From contig JAQFVV010000255.1 in NCBI GenBank assembly GCA_028023455.1, positions 1,205,699 through 1,269,698 on the forward strand: DNA of 64,000 nt, given 5' to 3'. Below, one piece after another: positions 35,649-47,210 of the stretch. The DNA is from Epiperipatus broadwayi. Lineage: Eukaryota > Onychophora > Udeonychophora > Euonychophora > Peripatidae. The notes under the pieces are model-generated. The model was not told the DNA's origin, made no database searches, and saw nothing but the letters and a program-made list of their open reading frames with translations. A program made the translations under genes and the position numbers. How positions within the stretch are numbered: the first letter of the stretch is position 1; each line of letters starts with the position of its first letter.

Positions 35649-36406
35649 ATTAATTATGAGACTAAAAATGTTGAAGTATCACAAAAAAAAAGAAAGATAG
35701 CATTGATAAAAAAAACTCGCAGGGATTATTTTCTTTCAATTTGACATTATCATGACATTACACATTTATGGTGGGTGTGAAAAGACTTCCTATCTCCCCT
35801 ATGTTGCAGCTTTAATACCAAAGTACCAGTTTGTTTGTAGCAAATATGTTCAACATTAGTATGCTTTGTCTTATTATAATCAGAAATTATTGCATCTTTT
35901 ATATCTATACATATAAAGATAATTAAATAATTTAATTAATATATATATTTAATAGATAGAGTTTTCCATTTATAATTTTATTCATAAAAAAACTATAGTC
36001 AGATATTAATAAAATAGTAACAAATGAAAATAGTTTAACTCTTAATACTTAGATAAAATTATAACTTATAAACAAAATTATAAATAGAAAATTCCATTTA
36101 TTAAATATTTACATCAATCACAACCATTAAAATTATTTAATTATAATAATTAACATACTGGCAGAAGAGTCTGTTATACAATAAAAAAATATAAAAAAAT
36201 TCCTGTAATGCTTTATCACTATTTAACAACTCAAGTGGCATTTAAAAGAGAACTCCTTTTAAATACACAAAGCATTAGCCAAGTATTATTTTTATTGGTA
36301 CTGACTTATTAACATTTGATTGTGGATTTTTTTATAAATAAAATTATAAATGAAAAAGTTCACATATTAAATATTTACATCCATTAAAATTAATTAATTG
36401 TAATAT

Positions 36407-36796
36407 AAACCTATTATTATAAAGTGCTGAAAACTTTGAAATTATTCAAATGGAAGTCAATCTCTGATAATGCTCTATTTCTTAAATATTATAAATCTCC
36501 ACGCACTCTCCCACCAGTAAGAACTTAAAAAACTTAAGTGAGACATTGTCTTTCTCCTGTGATGGGTTAAATAGATTTGTACAATTGAATATTTGATTAT
36601 AACATCAGGCACACAATAGATTCAAGCTCTAATTTAAGCATGGTCTGTAAGAGTTGGTTTATATAGAATGTCCACTCTAAACTTAAGTGATTCATTTAAG
36701 TTTTTTAAATTCTTACCAGTGGGAGAGTGTGCAGAGGAGATTTATAATATTTAAGAAATAGCGCATTATCAGAGATTGACTTCGGTTTGAATAATT
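36407..36796. mobile_element. Foldback element with 13-bp target duplication
   Basis: Arms 36439-36544 and 36691-36796 are inverted copies (GAAGTCAATCTCTGATAATG, AATATTATAAATCTCC, CACTCTCCCACCAGTAAGAA). The element is flanked by TTAATTGTAATAT at 36394-36406 and 36797-36809. The 13-bp duplication suggests retroposition rather than a short-TSD cut-and-paste transposon. No coding capacity; the family is unknown. Confidence 0.75.
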
Positions 36797-36878
36797 TTAA
36801 TTGTAATATCTGAATTACTCTTGGAAGAGTCTTTTATAAAATAATAAAATAGAAAAAATTGTGTTACTTTAATTTTTT

Positions 36879-36967
36879 TTGTATGTCAAAGCATTGACTG
36901 GGAAGTGAACCTGTGTCAGTTGCTTGGAAGGCAGCTATGCTAACCACTAGGCCACCAATGCTTGACA
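36879..36967 (-). repeat. tRNA-like mini-SINE, Gly-like variant, copy 2
   Basis: Minus strand: TGTCAAGCATTGGTGG, CTAGTGGTTAGC (box A), CTTCCAA anticodon loop, GGTTCACTTCC (box B), CAATGCTTTGACA and an A tail. Target duplication ACTT(T/C)AATTTTTT lies at 36866-36878 and 36968-36980, one mismatch. It differs from the other copies in having a D-arm and anticodon loop like tRNA-Gly(UCC) and a shorter variable region. Confidence 0.85.
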
Positions 36968-37171
36968 ACTTCAATTTTTTATACTTATTTATATTTAGTG
37001 TAATGTTTTATCTCTATATAATAATTAAAGTAGGACTTAAAAGAAAATTCATTGGATTCATTTTAAGTGAAATAATGCATTAACAATTAGCTATTTTCAT
37101 TGGCTACTGTCTTGTTAAATCTGACTGTGGTTTTGTATAAATAAAATTATAAATAGAAAATATCACTTAAT

Positions 37172-37345
37172 GCCTTGACAACAGGTTGAGATTTTTGATT
37201 GTTATTGATATTGGAATTGTCTAAGTGTTGCCTTGACAACAGGTTGAGATTGTTGATTGTTATTGATATTGGGATTGTCTAAGTGTTGCCTTGACAACAG
37301 GTTGAGATTTTTGATTGTTATTGATATTGGAATTGTCTAAGTTTT
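37172..37345 (+). repeat. Three tandem copies of a 58-bp unit
   Basis: Unit begins GCCTTGACAACAGGTTGAG and ends TAAGTGTT; three copies of 58 bp, almost identical. A smaller 28-bp duplication (GTGCCAAA, TATGATATACAGAGTTA) follows at about 37412-37467. Confidence 0.9.
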
Positions 37346-37562
37346 GGCTGATTTTAATGATTAAATATAACCTGCAAGAATTTATGTAAAATATGGGTAT
37401 CACCATGGTTAGATGTGCCAAACTATGATATACAGAGTTATTGTGCCAAAGTATGATATACAGAGTTAGTACATATTTATTGAGTAATATGCTCCACATT
37501 TAGACAATCAAATTATAATTATAAATTTATTTAAAATGCACATTGATTACATAAGTAATATT

Positions 37563-37735
37563 CATTAAGGCTGTAGCCTCAAGCACATGCGTATAAAATG
37601 CGATAGTAGGGACCTCTACAGGTTCCCCTCTTTTCTTCCAAAGAGTAAGCTTGTGGTTTAAGACCTGTAGAGGTCCCTACTATTGCATTTTATATGCATG
37701 TGTTTGAGGCTACAGCCTTAACGAATATTACAATC
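37563..37735. repeat. Family D foldback
   Basis: TAAGGCTGTAGCCTC and GTATAAAATGCGATAGTAGG on the left are inverted on the right (CCTACTATTGCATTTTATA, GAGGCTACAGCCTTA). The right arm and the AGAGTAAGCTTGTG leader match 11440-11535. Confidence 0.8.
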
Positions 37736-37739
37736 AAAT

Positions 37740-39729
37740 TATGTAATTGGTAAGTTTGGAGATGAAATCAATTTATGCATGCATAAATAATTACTCATTT
37801 TGGTTTGCTTAAACTGACTGTGCAGGTATGTTTTATAGAAGCCCCACATTTGGAAAAAAAGTGAATTATGTAATAGTGAATAAGTGCAATGACTGGGAAC
37901 ATGTAAAGAATAGTAATTCTTTATCTATCAAAAAGCATAAATGATAAAACAATCTATTAATCAGCAATTATTTGTTTATTCTAACTTGCAACCGTTTCTA
38001 ATTTATGAGAACTGTGAAAATAGGAATATTCACCCAGTATATAGCCCTGCTACATCACCTTACGCTTGTTACACTAGCCTTTATGGCAAGCTCATCATAA
38101 ACTATGAGACAAATTTCGATTTAGTTGGTAATAATAAAAGAGTACATGATGAAATTATGTTATTAATCCAATAGAATATCTATTATCGACCCAAAATAAA
38201 ATAAATTAATAAATAAGAATGAGCAAAAAACCATAGGTAAATAATGATAACTTAATTTTATTACAAAATGTACATAAATAAAATATAGTATAAAATTAAT
38301 TAACTATTAAGTAAATAAATAAATAAACAAAAAGAGCTACAAAATTCTTTGACAAGCAGAGAGGCAAAGCTACAAAAATTGAGCTGCTCTTTACTCCACT
38401 TCAAATTGCTAAATTTTTATTCTCATTTTTTATAATTATTTGCCATACAATAATTTAATAAAGTCACCAATATTAAAAATCCTTCTCACTTTTACAAAGT
38501 AATTAATTTTTTTTTAGTTTCATTTTGGGATGACACCTTAGGCTCAATGTGTTAGGTTTGGCTTACTTATGGAATATTTTATTATTTAAACTTATGAAAA
38601 AGTCTTTTAATACTTACTTAATCAACAGTGGTCTGAAAACAATAAAAAATAGTATACATTCATTAATTCCATTTTCAAAACGATCGTTTTTAGTAATTAA
38701 TAATTCTGAAAATTACTTGACATTACTTTTATTAATACATTTTTACAATAATAAAAACATTTGAATTAATTGTTTATTGAATTGTTTTGACAATTTTATT
38801 GATATGATAATGTTAACTGTTGATATAGTCATGTTAATTACTATTATATGTGATAGAAAATATAGAAAATATTATTTTATTTCTGGATTTTTGTGTACTA
38901 AAGTAAACCAGTTAATACAAAACATCTTGAAGTCAAGAACTTTGTTAAATATGAAGTCAATGAAAATCTGTGTTTATATTTGTGTCACATGTATGTAAAA
39001 ATTGTCATTTATTAAAATGATTTAAAAAGTTACACAGCACATTCAAATCTTTGTTACAATTATTATGATTTAAGAGTTTAAAAATACATCACCAAAAGAA
39101 CTCATGTCATATCAAAATAAAATTTTGAGTTTGTAGGTATCTTTCTCGTGAGTCTGGTGTCATCATCATCTTTGTAACTTGGTAGCCCCACATTAATTGA
39201 AAATTTAATTACTTGATGGGTAATGCCATTTTCTTAATTATATTGTGTTACATGGAGATAGTAATGATTGTTTTTATATAAAATATCAAAAGCCTAAAAT
39301 TAAACCAGTCAATATAATAAACTAAATACACCAAATCAAAAGTAAATAACTAGCCAAAATTAAATTATAAAATCAGTATCAATGCTTCCCTCGCTAAGAC
39401 AGACTTCTCAAGTGCAAACTAACACAAATGCAAAACAACTGTATATTACATTACTTTCCCATAATTCCAATTCATATTCAGTTACTTTTAATCCTTAAAC
39501 CGCTAATTATATTATTGGTTGTATGAGGTAAAAATCAAATCTTTTAATTGGCCAACTCACAAACTGAAGACAAAGCCTATTGTTAAAACATATTCGCCTA
39601 TAATATTAAATTCAACTCAGATACATTTATAAAAAGTATATTACTAATTTTTCAGGTTATGAAAGAGAACAAAAGTTCTTTCAAAAATAAATTGCTATTT
39701 ATTTATTATAAAATATATTCAATTTCGGC
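37740..39729. other. AT-rich DNA, no recognised gene
   Basis: Open frames of 71-77 codons at 37941-38174, 38549-38764 and 38777-38998 have no recognisable motif and no shared strand logic. Confidence 0.5.
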
Positions 39730-40215
39730 AAATATAAAGCGAATGTCTAAACAAAAAAGTGCTGACGCAAACGCTTTTTTTCAATTTTACGTTATCGAAA
39801 AGTAAAGATTTCTTTTTGCTAAATCTTAAATATTTTTACTAAAATCTTCAATATTTTTCGAAAATAATTTTGTTTTTTTGGTATATTTTTTAAAAAACTA
39901 GTTTGATTTCTCAAATTATATTTTTTTAATACTTAAATTGCATTCGAAATGAAAATCTCAGCGTTTTTCTTTATTTTCTTTGATCAGGTGGTTTCTTTGT
40001 TCTTTCCAGCCAATCAGAATGTCTTTTTCGGCTGAGAGCTGGCTGACAACCAATCACTGACAATGTTCTTTCTTTGTTTAGTTTTAAATGCGGTTTTTTT
40101 GATTTTTTACTTGTAAAATAATTCGGAAGAGGGCACCATCTTACAGAACTTTTAAAAACCTAATCAATACATGTCAAACGAATATTTTAGCATAAGAACT
40201 AGCAGAGTTAGAGTG
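39730..40215 (+). repeat. Family F, second copy
   Basis: Shares with 32490-32830 an ordered set of blocks: TTTTACGTT, AAAATCTT, AGCCAATCAGAA, then GATTTTTTACTTGTAAAATA and ATTCGGAAGAGGGCACCATC. The copies are strongly diverged. Confidence 0.55.
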
Positions 40216-41305
40216 ACATCAGATGTCGATGAGATGCCTCATAAGAGGCAGTTGAAGAATTAATATCAAAATTTTTTTTAATAAGTTCAGAATTTTTATT
40301 AAAATATTTTTTTCATTCTGTTTAAAAATGACAATTTTAACCATATGATTATATTTAGGCAAGCTAAGGTTATCTTCTTTTAAAAAGAATAAAATAATAA
40401 GAATAATTAAAAAATTCTGTTATTAAATATTTATGATTCTAAAGCTATTAATTTATTTAAAATTTATTTCAATACTAAAGGAAATTGAAGTGTTAGTTTA
40501 AATTATGGTAAGAAAAGATATATTTGTTTTGTGTTTATGCTATTTTGCACTTGAGAAGTCTTCCTTGGCAGAAAAACCATTGATATCATAGCATTGACTA
40601 TATTAAATTCAATTAATCATCTCATATTATGTCATTAGCCAACTACTTTAGTAGATGAAAATGGAATACTTCAAATATTTGTGAGATTCAGTATCAAATG
40701 CAAAAAAAATGTTTTATAGCCTGAATTAAATTAGTCTTAAATATAATATTTACAAATTAAAATGTGGAGTATTCATTGTGAATTTCTCATTCCTTGAACA
40801 TATTAACAGTACATTTAATTAATATGTAATAATTTGAGGATCCACTGCAATCTTCTAACATCACCTATGTTAAATTAACTTTCTTATGTTCTATTATCAT
40901 CTGATTTCCTTAGGAAGTGAAAATGGAACACTTTCAACTGCCAGAATTTTTTTATTAAGATGGTAAAAATGGATAATTACTTTTATGAGATTTAACATTA
41001 AATTTATGAAGATCTTTTAGGACCTGATTTAAATTAGCTTTAAATAATATCCTCAAGATAAAATCTTGAAAAATTCATTTTAATGTCTTTGTGAATTTCC
41101 AATTTGTCATGAATAAGACTAAAAAACATCTTCATGAATTTGATGTTTCCAAATATCATTATGTTTTCCATTGTAATAAGAACTCAAACAGCAGTCAAAA
41201 TGTTTTATTTTTGTCTGTAAGACATTTGGATGATTTCATAATGTGAGATATTTAATTAAAGTTAATTTAGATAGCAGTAGGAGATTCAAATAAAATTATT
41301 AACAT
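40216..41305. other. AT-rich DNA, no gene seen
   Basis: Nothing recognised. Confidence 0.5.
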
Positions 41306-41398
41306 ACTACCCTCTTTTTGCCACTTTATGTAAGCTTTGGGAAGTGATGATAGTTTCCAAATGATAGTGCTTAATACATCCCTATTTTGTGCTTCCTA

Positions 41399-41455
41399 TC
41401 CAAAATCCCCAGACTAGTTTCAAGCTTATGGCTTTCATCAATGAGAAGCTTTGGA
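41399..41455 (-). ncRNA. Hammerhead-like motif, family A' first unit
   Basis: Minus strand: outer stem UCCAAA/UUUGGA, stem I UUCUCA/UGGGGA, box UUGAUGA (41435-41441), stem II AAGC/GCUU with loop CAUAA, GAAA, stem III ACU/AGU, C17. A single core change (C3 to U) separates it from a complete hammerhead. In the second unit (about 41852-41906) G8 is A. In the inverted unit (42254-42305, plus) box 1 is intact but stem II and A15.1 are lost. Confidence 0.6.
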
Positions 41456-42392
41456 TTTTGTAACAATGTAATTGGATCTTAGGATCTAATGTACCTATTT
41501 TCCAGCTCCTAGCATTTACTTTTTATACCATCCAGGATATAAGACCAAACTAAAAACATATAAATATTGTCAATCCAAACCCACTTGCATGTATAGACAC
41601 ATAGATTTGAATCCAATTTAGTTTCTATATATTATGATGACTTTAATACTTTAATAACTAAAGGCATGTCTAACCCATGACCAGAATTTGATATAAACCA
41701 ATAAAACATCACATGACCTATCACATGTCTCAGTTTATAAATTTTTAGTTTTAACATACTTTTTCATATTTTTTTGACATTCCATGCTTTAGAAAGTAAT
41801 TATAATTTCCAGATGACGATATTTAATAAATTCCTATCTTAAGTTGTCCTATCCAAAATCTCTAGATTAGTTTCTAGATTATGATTTTTATCAGTGAGCT
41901 TTTGGTTCTTGGGGTAGTATAACTGGACTTTAGATCTAATGCTTCTTTCATACAACTTCTATGTCATATTATCAAGCTATCAGCCCAAACTGATCAACAT
42001 ATAAACGTTTTTAGTTTAATCCAACTTAACTTAGTTATGTAAATCTAAATCTAAGTCAGTTTCTATATATTGTGGTGTCTAGGTTTTCAACAACTAAAGT
42101 CATCTTTATCCCATAGTCAGGATTTGATATAAACCAATAAAACATCACACAACTCATTAAATGTCTCCAGTTAACATATTGAGTGCTGTTTTAGGAGCTG
42201 GAAGAAAGAAGCATTAGACTAAGATCCAGTCGCATTGTTTCAAAATCCAAAGCTTCTCACTGATGAAAGCCATACATTTGGAACTAATCTGGGATTTTGG
42301 ATAGGAATTTTTTAAGCATTATCAACTGACAACTATCATTGCTTCCTGAAACTTACATTAAACATCAAAAAAGATGATAAAAAAGCATGCTA

Positions 42393-42494
42393 TTGTCTTG
42401 CATTGGTGGTCGAGAGGTCAGCACGACTGCCTTGCACTTGCAGGCAGTTGCCCAGGTTGCGGGTTCGCGTCCCGGCCGATGCTATGACACTTAA
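42393..42494 (+). repeat. tRNA-like mini-SINE, copy 3
   Basis: GCATTGGTGGTCGAGAGG, GTCAGC, a CTGCC...GGCAG arm with an insertion in the loop, GGTTCGCGTCCCGGCCGATG, CTATGACAC and an A-run. A 14-bp target duplication AAAAAAGCATGCTA lies at 42379-42392 and 42495-42508. Inserted into the family A' inverted unit, hence younger than it. Confidence 0.9.
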
Positions 42495-42579
42495 AAAAAA
42501 GCATGCTACTAACACAGAAATGTGTAATCTGAAGACATGTGATAGTCATGGGATGTGATGTTTTATTGATTTAAAATTA

Positions 42580-43382
42580 TTAACTTATTAATTATACTAT
42601 TTCAAAGTAATTTTTCAACTTTTCTTAAAGCAATGTAATTCAGTAAAGAACATGTACAATTTGTATACTAAGAAAAGCTTGTTTATTGGTTTTTAAATAA
42701 TAATATGCTACTGTTTTTAAGCATAATATGCTAAGCATGCTTTTACCAAAGTGATAATCATAACCATAGCAACAACAGTTCAAGAGAATTACATGATTTA
42801 TAGAAGTGGCAATTTATAGTACATTGGTAATAAAATGTAAATAAATTGATTTACATAAGCCATTTTTTTGAAAGATGGAAACAAAATTGTTTTTTATTGG
42901 TGATGTGCCAATTCTCTTTGATTTTGCATTTTGTGTCATTTCTCTCAGAGCAGATAACATTAGTGCATGTGGATTCTAACATGAAACCATGCTTGGCTTC
43001 ATGTTCAAAGAAAATAGAATTAACTTCTGTATTGGTTTTATCTCTATTGTACTGATATATGCATTGAACCACCCTTGTAAAGAGATTGACTTGGAATGCC
43101 CTGAAGTAAACAGTATTAGAGTTTGTGTTTTTGCATGTGATTTTGTATACAATTTAGGAAACCTACTCTGGTGGAGAAACCTGTCTTTGGTGTTGTTAAT
43201 TAAGTGATATATAATGACTTGTAGGACTGTAAAAACTTACTATAGATGTTTCTTTACAAATTTTACTTATGCTGTTAGTTGCACTAGGTATGTATGGCAA
43301 CAATGCTCAGGGGGGTTTTTGTTTTCTTATGTATATCTGCTTCTAATTTTGGCATAAAATGTTTTAATAATATTAATAAGCA
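42580..43382. other. Unassigned DNA, open frames without recognised motif
   Basis: Overlapping frames of 69-73 codons at 42846-43207 are slightly Cys-rich but match no family I know and have no splice context I can defend. Confidence 0.35.
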
Positions 43383-43625
43383 CAAAGGAAAAACTCTTCA
43401 TACAATACCATCACTCACTGCAAGCCAATGTAATCAATGGATGCTAGAAGATTTGTAAAAAAATCCCTATCTAGTGCTTATTCATCCAATATTCTCAGAC
43501 TAGTTTCTAGCTTGTATTCTTCAACAATGAGTGGCACTGGTAAATGGAGAGTTTTCACTCTGTGTTAACAGATTGTATAAATGTAATGAATGATGATCAT
43601 CCAATGTTTAGTGATTTGATATTAA
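43383..43625. repeat. Family A foldback, right arm mostly deleted
   Basis: The left arm runs from GGAAAAACTCTTCATAC through CTATCTAGTGCTTATTCATC to GACTAGTTTCTAGC (minus-strand ribozyme, box 1 UUGUUGA, dead). The right side resumes at AATGGAGAGTTTTCACTC and ends GATCATCCAATGTTTAGTG. Confidence 0.7.
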
Positions 43626-45464
43626 TGAGCACTGTATGTTTGTATTTAATATTGCATAAGTCCTTAATGCATGCATCTATGTTTGTTTTACAGTCAGATT
43701 CAAATTTGCATAGATTGTATTATGTATAAAATTAAGATGAGCAAATCAATTTTCCCTCAGACTATAAGTAAATAGTATTCTGTATAGTTATCAAGGATTA
43801 AAACTAAAATGCTACTGGAATAATGGTGGAAATTCAAAAGACAAAAACTAGGCCAGATAAGAATATGGTATCAATCGCTTAGAAAAGGGTATACTTTTAA
43901 TAACATTTTTTTAATAGTCAAGTACAGTATATATTAATAATTGTGTTTCATTGCTTTAAACTTTCTCACAGATTATTAAAAAAAGACCAAGGGAGGAATA
44001 GGTGTGCATTATTATTATGGAGTGGGGGTGCAAAAATACCAATATTAAACACTTCAGCTTACCTAAGGTTAACATAAGTTCTGAAAATAAAGATTCCCAC
44101 AACTTCTCGACAAAAGTTTTAAAACCATAAATACATGAAAAAAATAAATAGAAAAATACAGAAACACCGATATTTTAGGGGCGGGGTGGGGACCAACCTG
44201 AGAAAGTATCAAAACTAAAATAAAATAACACTACGACAAACTTTAAAACTTTAAGCAAGTTTCTTTACTTGTATTGAGATACATCATAACAAGTCGTCAA
44301 TTGCTAAAACAGAGATAGTGAGAATAATAATAAATGAAAATCATAAAAGTTCTCTTTAATTTGAAAAAGTGAATAATAGCCATTTGACATATAGAGATAG
44401 ATTATCCTCACACACTATTCACACAAATATAATCCATATATCTTGAGTTTCCATTAAGAAGTATCTTCTGGCAAAATGAAAATCCACACAGAAAAGGTAG
44501 ATTTTTTAATATTATTTAATTTTACTTCTGCCTAGCATGCTTTCAGTATATTTTTACTATATCATGTTCATAGCATATAGTGGTGTAATTAAATAATTCT
44601 TTCTATCAATGTATTTTTACGATATCATATTCATGGCCTATAGTGGTGTAATTAAATAATTCTTTCTATCAATGTTTAATTAACTGTTAGCGTATTCAAT
44701 TTTAATTTGAAATTTAAGGCAATAATAAAGCTAAATATTATTTTAAAAAACTATCTTTTCTGTGTATATTTTCATTTTAGCAGATATTATGTTGGCTGAG
44801 AAAATAAGAAAATTAGTAACAATTGAATAACTAGTATTTTATACCCAATATGATAATTTATAGATGATGTTTAGGATCATTTTTAATCAGTCTTTTACTT
44901 AGACTGACGAATTTGGCTTCTGTGTGTATTTTAAATACAAACACACAAGCCTGAATTCGCCCAATACTTTTTTCCCTCTTTTACACTTCATTATTATTCA
45001 AGGTGAACTCTATTGATTGATATCAGTTCACTCTTATAATAAATCTAATTAGCATATCTCAGCATCAATTATTACTCATTTTGATGTGCTATATGCTAAT
45101 TTTCTAAGTGCACATTTTAACGGAGTAATAACTTTGTATTGCCTGCACATAATTACAAATTTGCAATAAACTCTATTTGCAATTTTAAACATATATAAAT
45201 GTGTACAGATAGACAACTGGGAAATGTCAAATTTTAAAAATGCAAACAAAAACAGAAGAAGGAGGAGGAGGAGAAGAAAAGAAAAACAAGAACAACAATA
45301 AATCAAATCCTAAAAATAATGTTATAAAAAGTCCGTATTGCAAACTACTTTTTTGCATTACCTATACAAAATATTACTTGGGGTAAAAAAAATGGAATTG
45401 AAACAAATGAAAAAAGTAAGTCTAATATTCTGCAATTATTCTGATTTTCTTAAATTGGAGATCA
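43626..45464. other. AT-rich DNA with one 63-bp tandem duplication
   Basis: Two copies of a 63-bp unit (ATTTTTACTATATCATG to CTTTCTATCAATGT) lie at 44550-44612 and 44613-44675. No gene seen in the rest. Confidence 0.6.
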
Positions 45465-45560
45465 TTTATCTTTGTCACATGTGTGTGGTCATGGGTATCA
45501 GTTGTATAAGATTGAGTAAATGACTGAAGGAAGCTTGAAAATTTGGGTTCATATCGTCTC
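45465..45560 (+). repeat. Family B fragment (3' part of unit)
   Basis: TTTATCTTTGTCACATGTGTG, TGGTCATGGGTATCAG and GGGTTCATATCG match the segment after the ribozyme in family B. No ribozyme present. Confidence 0.6.
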
Positions 45561-46242
45561 TAATAACAATACAGATTAAGTAAATCTACATCTTTATCAG
45601 ACCTTGTCTCTAACACAGTCTCAGATACAGTTAACCCCATGGAGCTCTAAAATCTACAACGACAAAAAGTACTTAAACAGCATCAGAATCAATAGAAAAC
45701 TGATTTGATTAAGCCCATTTTTTTAGCAAGCTAAATAAATACTGGTAAAAATATTTGTATGTAGCCTCTCTCTCAATACATCAATTATCAATATCATAGA
45801 AAACAATGATTTGGCTGATGGCCAGTTACTGTTATTACCGTTCATCCCTATCTGACTATCTAGCAGAGCTATAAAGCACAATATGATTTGTCCAGTAGCC
45901 ATCCATTATTATCACATCCATTGCTATATGATTACATAATATGACCAAAGTATTTAAATCTGATGCTACATTCACATACATATCATTCATAGGACTAGCA
46001 TAATTTACAAAGCAACAGTGAAAGTGGGCTAAAAATATTATCAAACCTTAAAATTTAAAATAAGTAACTAAAGAAGCAAATCCACTCATACATGATTGCA
46101 TTATACATGCTCTCTCCGACTTTACAGGTGAAGTGCTACAAAAAAGAATTGCAAATGTAGCTTATCTACTTAATATATTGAGAAAACTCACATCAAATAT
46201 ATTTTTGACATTCACACAAATTTATAAAAGGTCATAATTAAG

Positions 46243-46509
46243 ATGATGCAGTGTCACACACACCCCCAGAGGAACTTTCCTCATTGCATCTTTATGTATT
46301 CCATCCCAATCACCATAAGCATTTCACCTTTATGTTTCAAATGTTTTAGATTGGATTGTATTACTTCTCAATGTAGCACTGGTGATTTCAGAAAATGTGG
46401 CAAGATTGATAAACGGAATCATCTGTGCAGTAATGAACAGGAGCCTAGGTTGTGGGTAAATCTATCTGAAAACAGTTTTCCCTTCAGAAATAAGTCATTT
46501 CTTTGTTGA
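46243..46509 (+). pseudogene. LINE ORF1 remnant with zinc knuckles
   Basis: CFKCFRLDCITSQC is a CCHC knuckle with His changed to Cys. FRKCGKIDKRNHLC follows as the second, and NEQEPRLWVNLSENSFPF corresponds to the NEQEPKCVNCSENH-type third knuckle of insect-style LINE gag proteins. In the family it binds element RNA. Confidence 0.6.
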
Positions 46510-46931
46510 TCTTGTTATATCTACTAACAGCATCTACTAGAGAGGAGATAAAATACAAGATAAACTAATAAGACCAATACTGCCAAAAAATACTTCAAAC
46601 AAACCAATTATTCTGGAAAGTTAATCCCAAAAGTGACTGTTGGAAGTACACTCTCACAAAACCATGGACAGATCTGAGATTGACACACAGGTTTTAGATC
46701 TCATCTCCCAAGATATGGACCAAACTGGGATTGAGACACAGGATTTAGTTCTCATCTTTCACCATGATATCACATACAAAGAAAATTTTTCAGTAATAAG
46801 ACAAAAAGCCACATGTGAAGCAATTGATTAAATCATCTCTTCAGCTTCTGAGAATAATAAAAAAGCAAAACACCTCATTTCGGCTTTACATCTGCCAACA
46901 AAAAGTGATGATCCATCAACCCAAATGCTTA

Positions 46932-47210
46932 ATATGGACAATGTAAATATTGCTATAATAAATATGCATGGGCCTAAACACACAAAAGAATTGCACAGTT
47001 AACTCAATTTATAATCATTATTGTGACATATTCATTTTAGCAGAAACAAACATTTCATTATCAACTCAATTAACTATCATTAATGCTCTAAATCACAACC
47101 ATATTTTAATATATAAACCAAACATCAGCCTAGTTCTGGATATAGAAATTCTAATAAGTAAAAAAAAAAAATTAACAAAAGTAAACATAGTTCCAATATT
47201 TTCCTGAAAT
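46932..47210 (+). pseudogene. LINE endonuclease start, remnant
   Basis: VNIAIINMHG fits the first conserved strand of the AP-like endonuclease and ILAETNISL carries the (L/I)-x-ET catalytic Glu motif. A frame break separates the two. Confidence 0.55.

Larger units (their letters stand above)
36066..37175. repeat. Tandem duplication of about 262 bp carrying two later insertions
   Basis: The first unit is 36066-36330. The second begins at 36331 with the same ATAAATAAAATTATAAAT and is interrupted by a foldback element (36407-36796) and a mini-SINE (36879-36967) before ending near 37137, where a third start (ATAAATAAAATTATAAATAG) follows. The nested inserts give a relative order: duplication first, both insertions later. 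Confidence 0.7.
41310..42575. repeat. Family A': two tandem units plus one inverted unit
   Basis: Two direct units in minus orientation begin near 41330 and 41783 (landmark CCAAAATC at 41400 and 41853, a 453-bp period). A third, inverted unit fills about 42187-42575. Unit landmarks are CTATCCAAAATCCCCAGACT, the hammerhead block, CAATGTAATTGGATCTTAGG and ATAAACCAATAAAACATCAC. The hammerhead scaffold is that of family A but the body differs. The inverted unit is split by mini-SINE copy 3 (42393-42494). Confidence 0.8.

Noticed and set aside
37563-37735. Family D foldback as a hammerhead carrier
   Set aside because: No box 1 and box 2 in the right order on either strand.
37941-38998. Possible host exons in three neighbouring open frames
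   Set aside because: No recognised domain, no codon pattern distinct from the surroundings and no defensible splice sites.
42846-43207. Cys-containing frames as a possible small secreted protein
   Set aside because: Overlapping frames on both strands have similar length, no signal peptide is convincing and no family was recognised.
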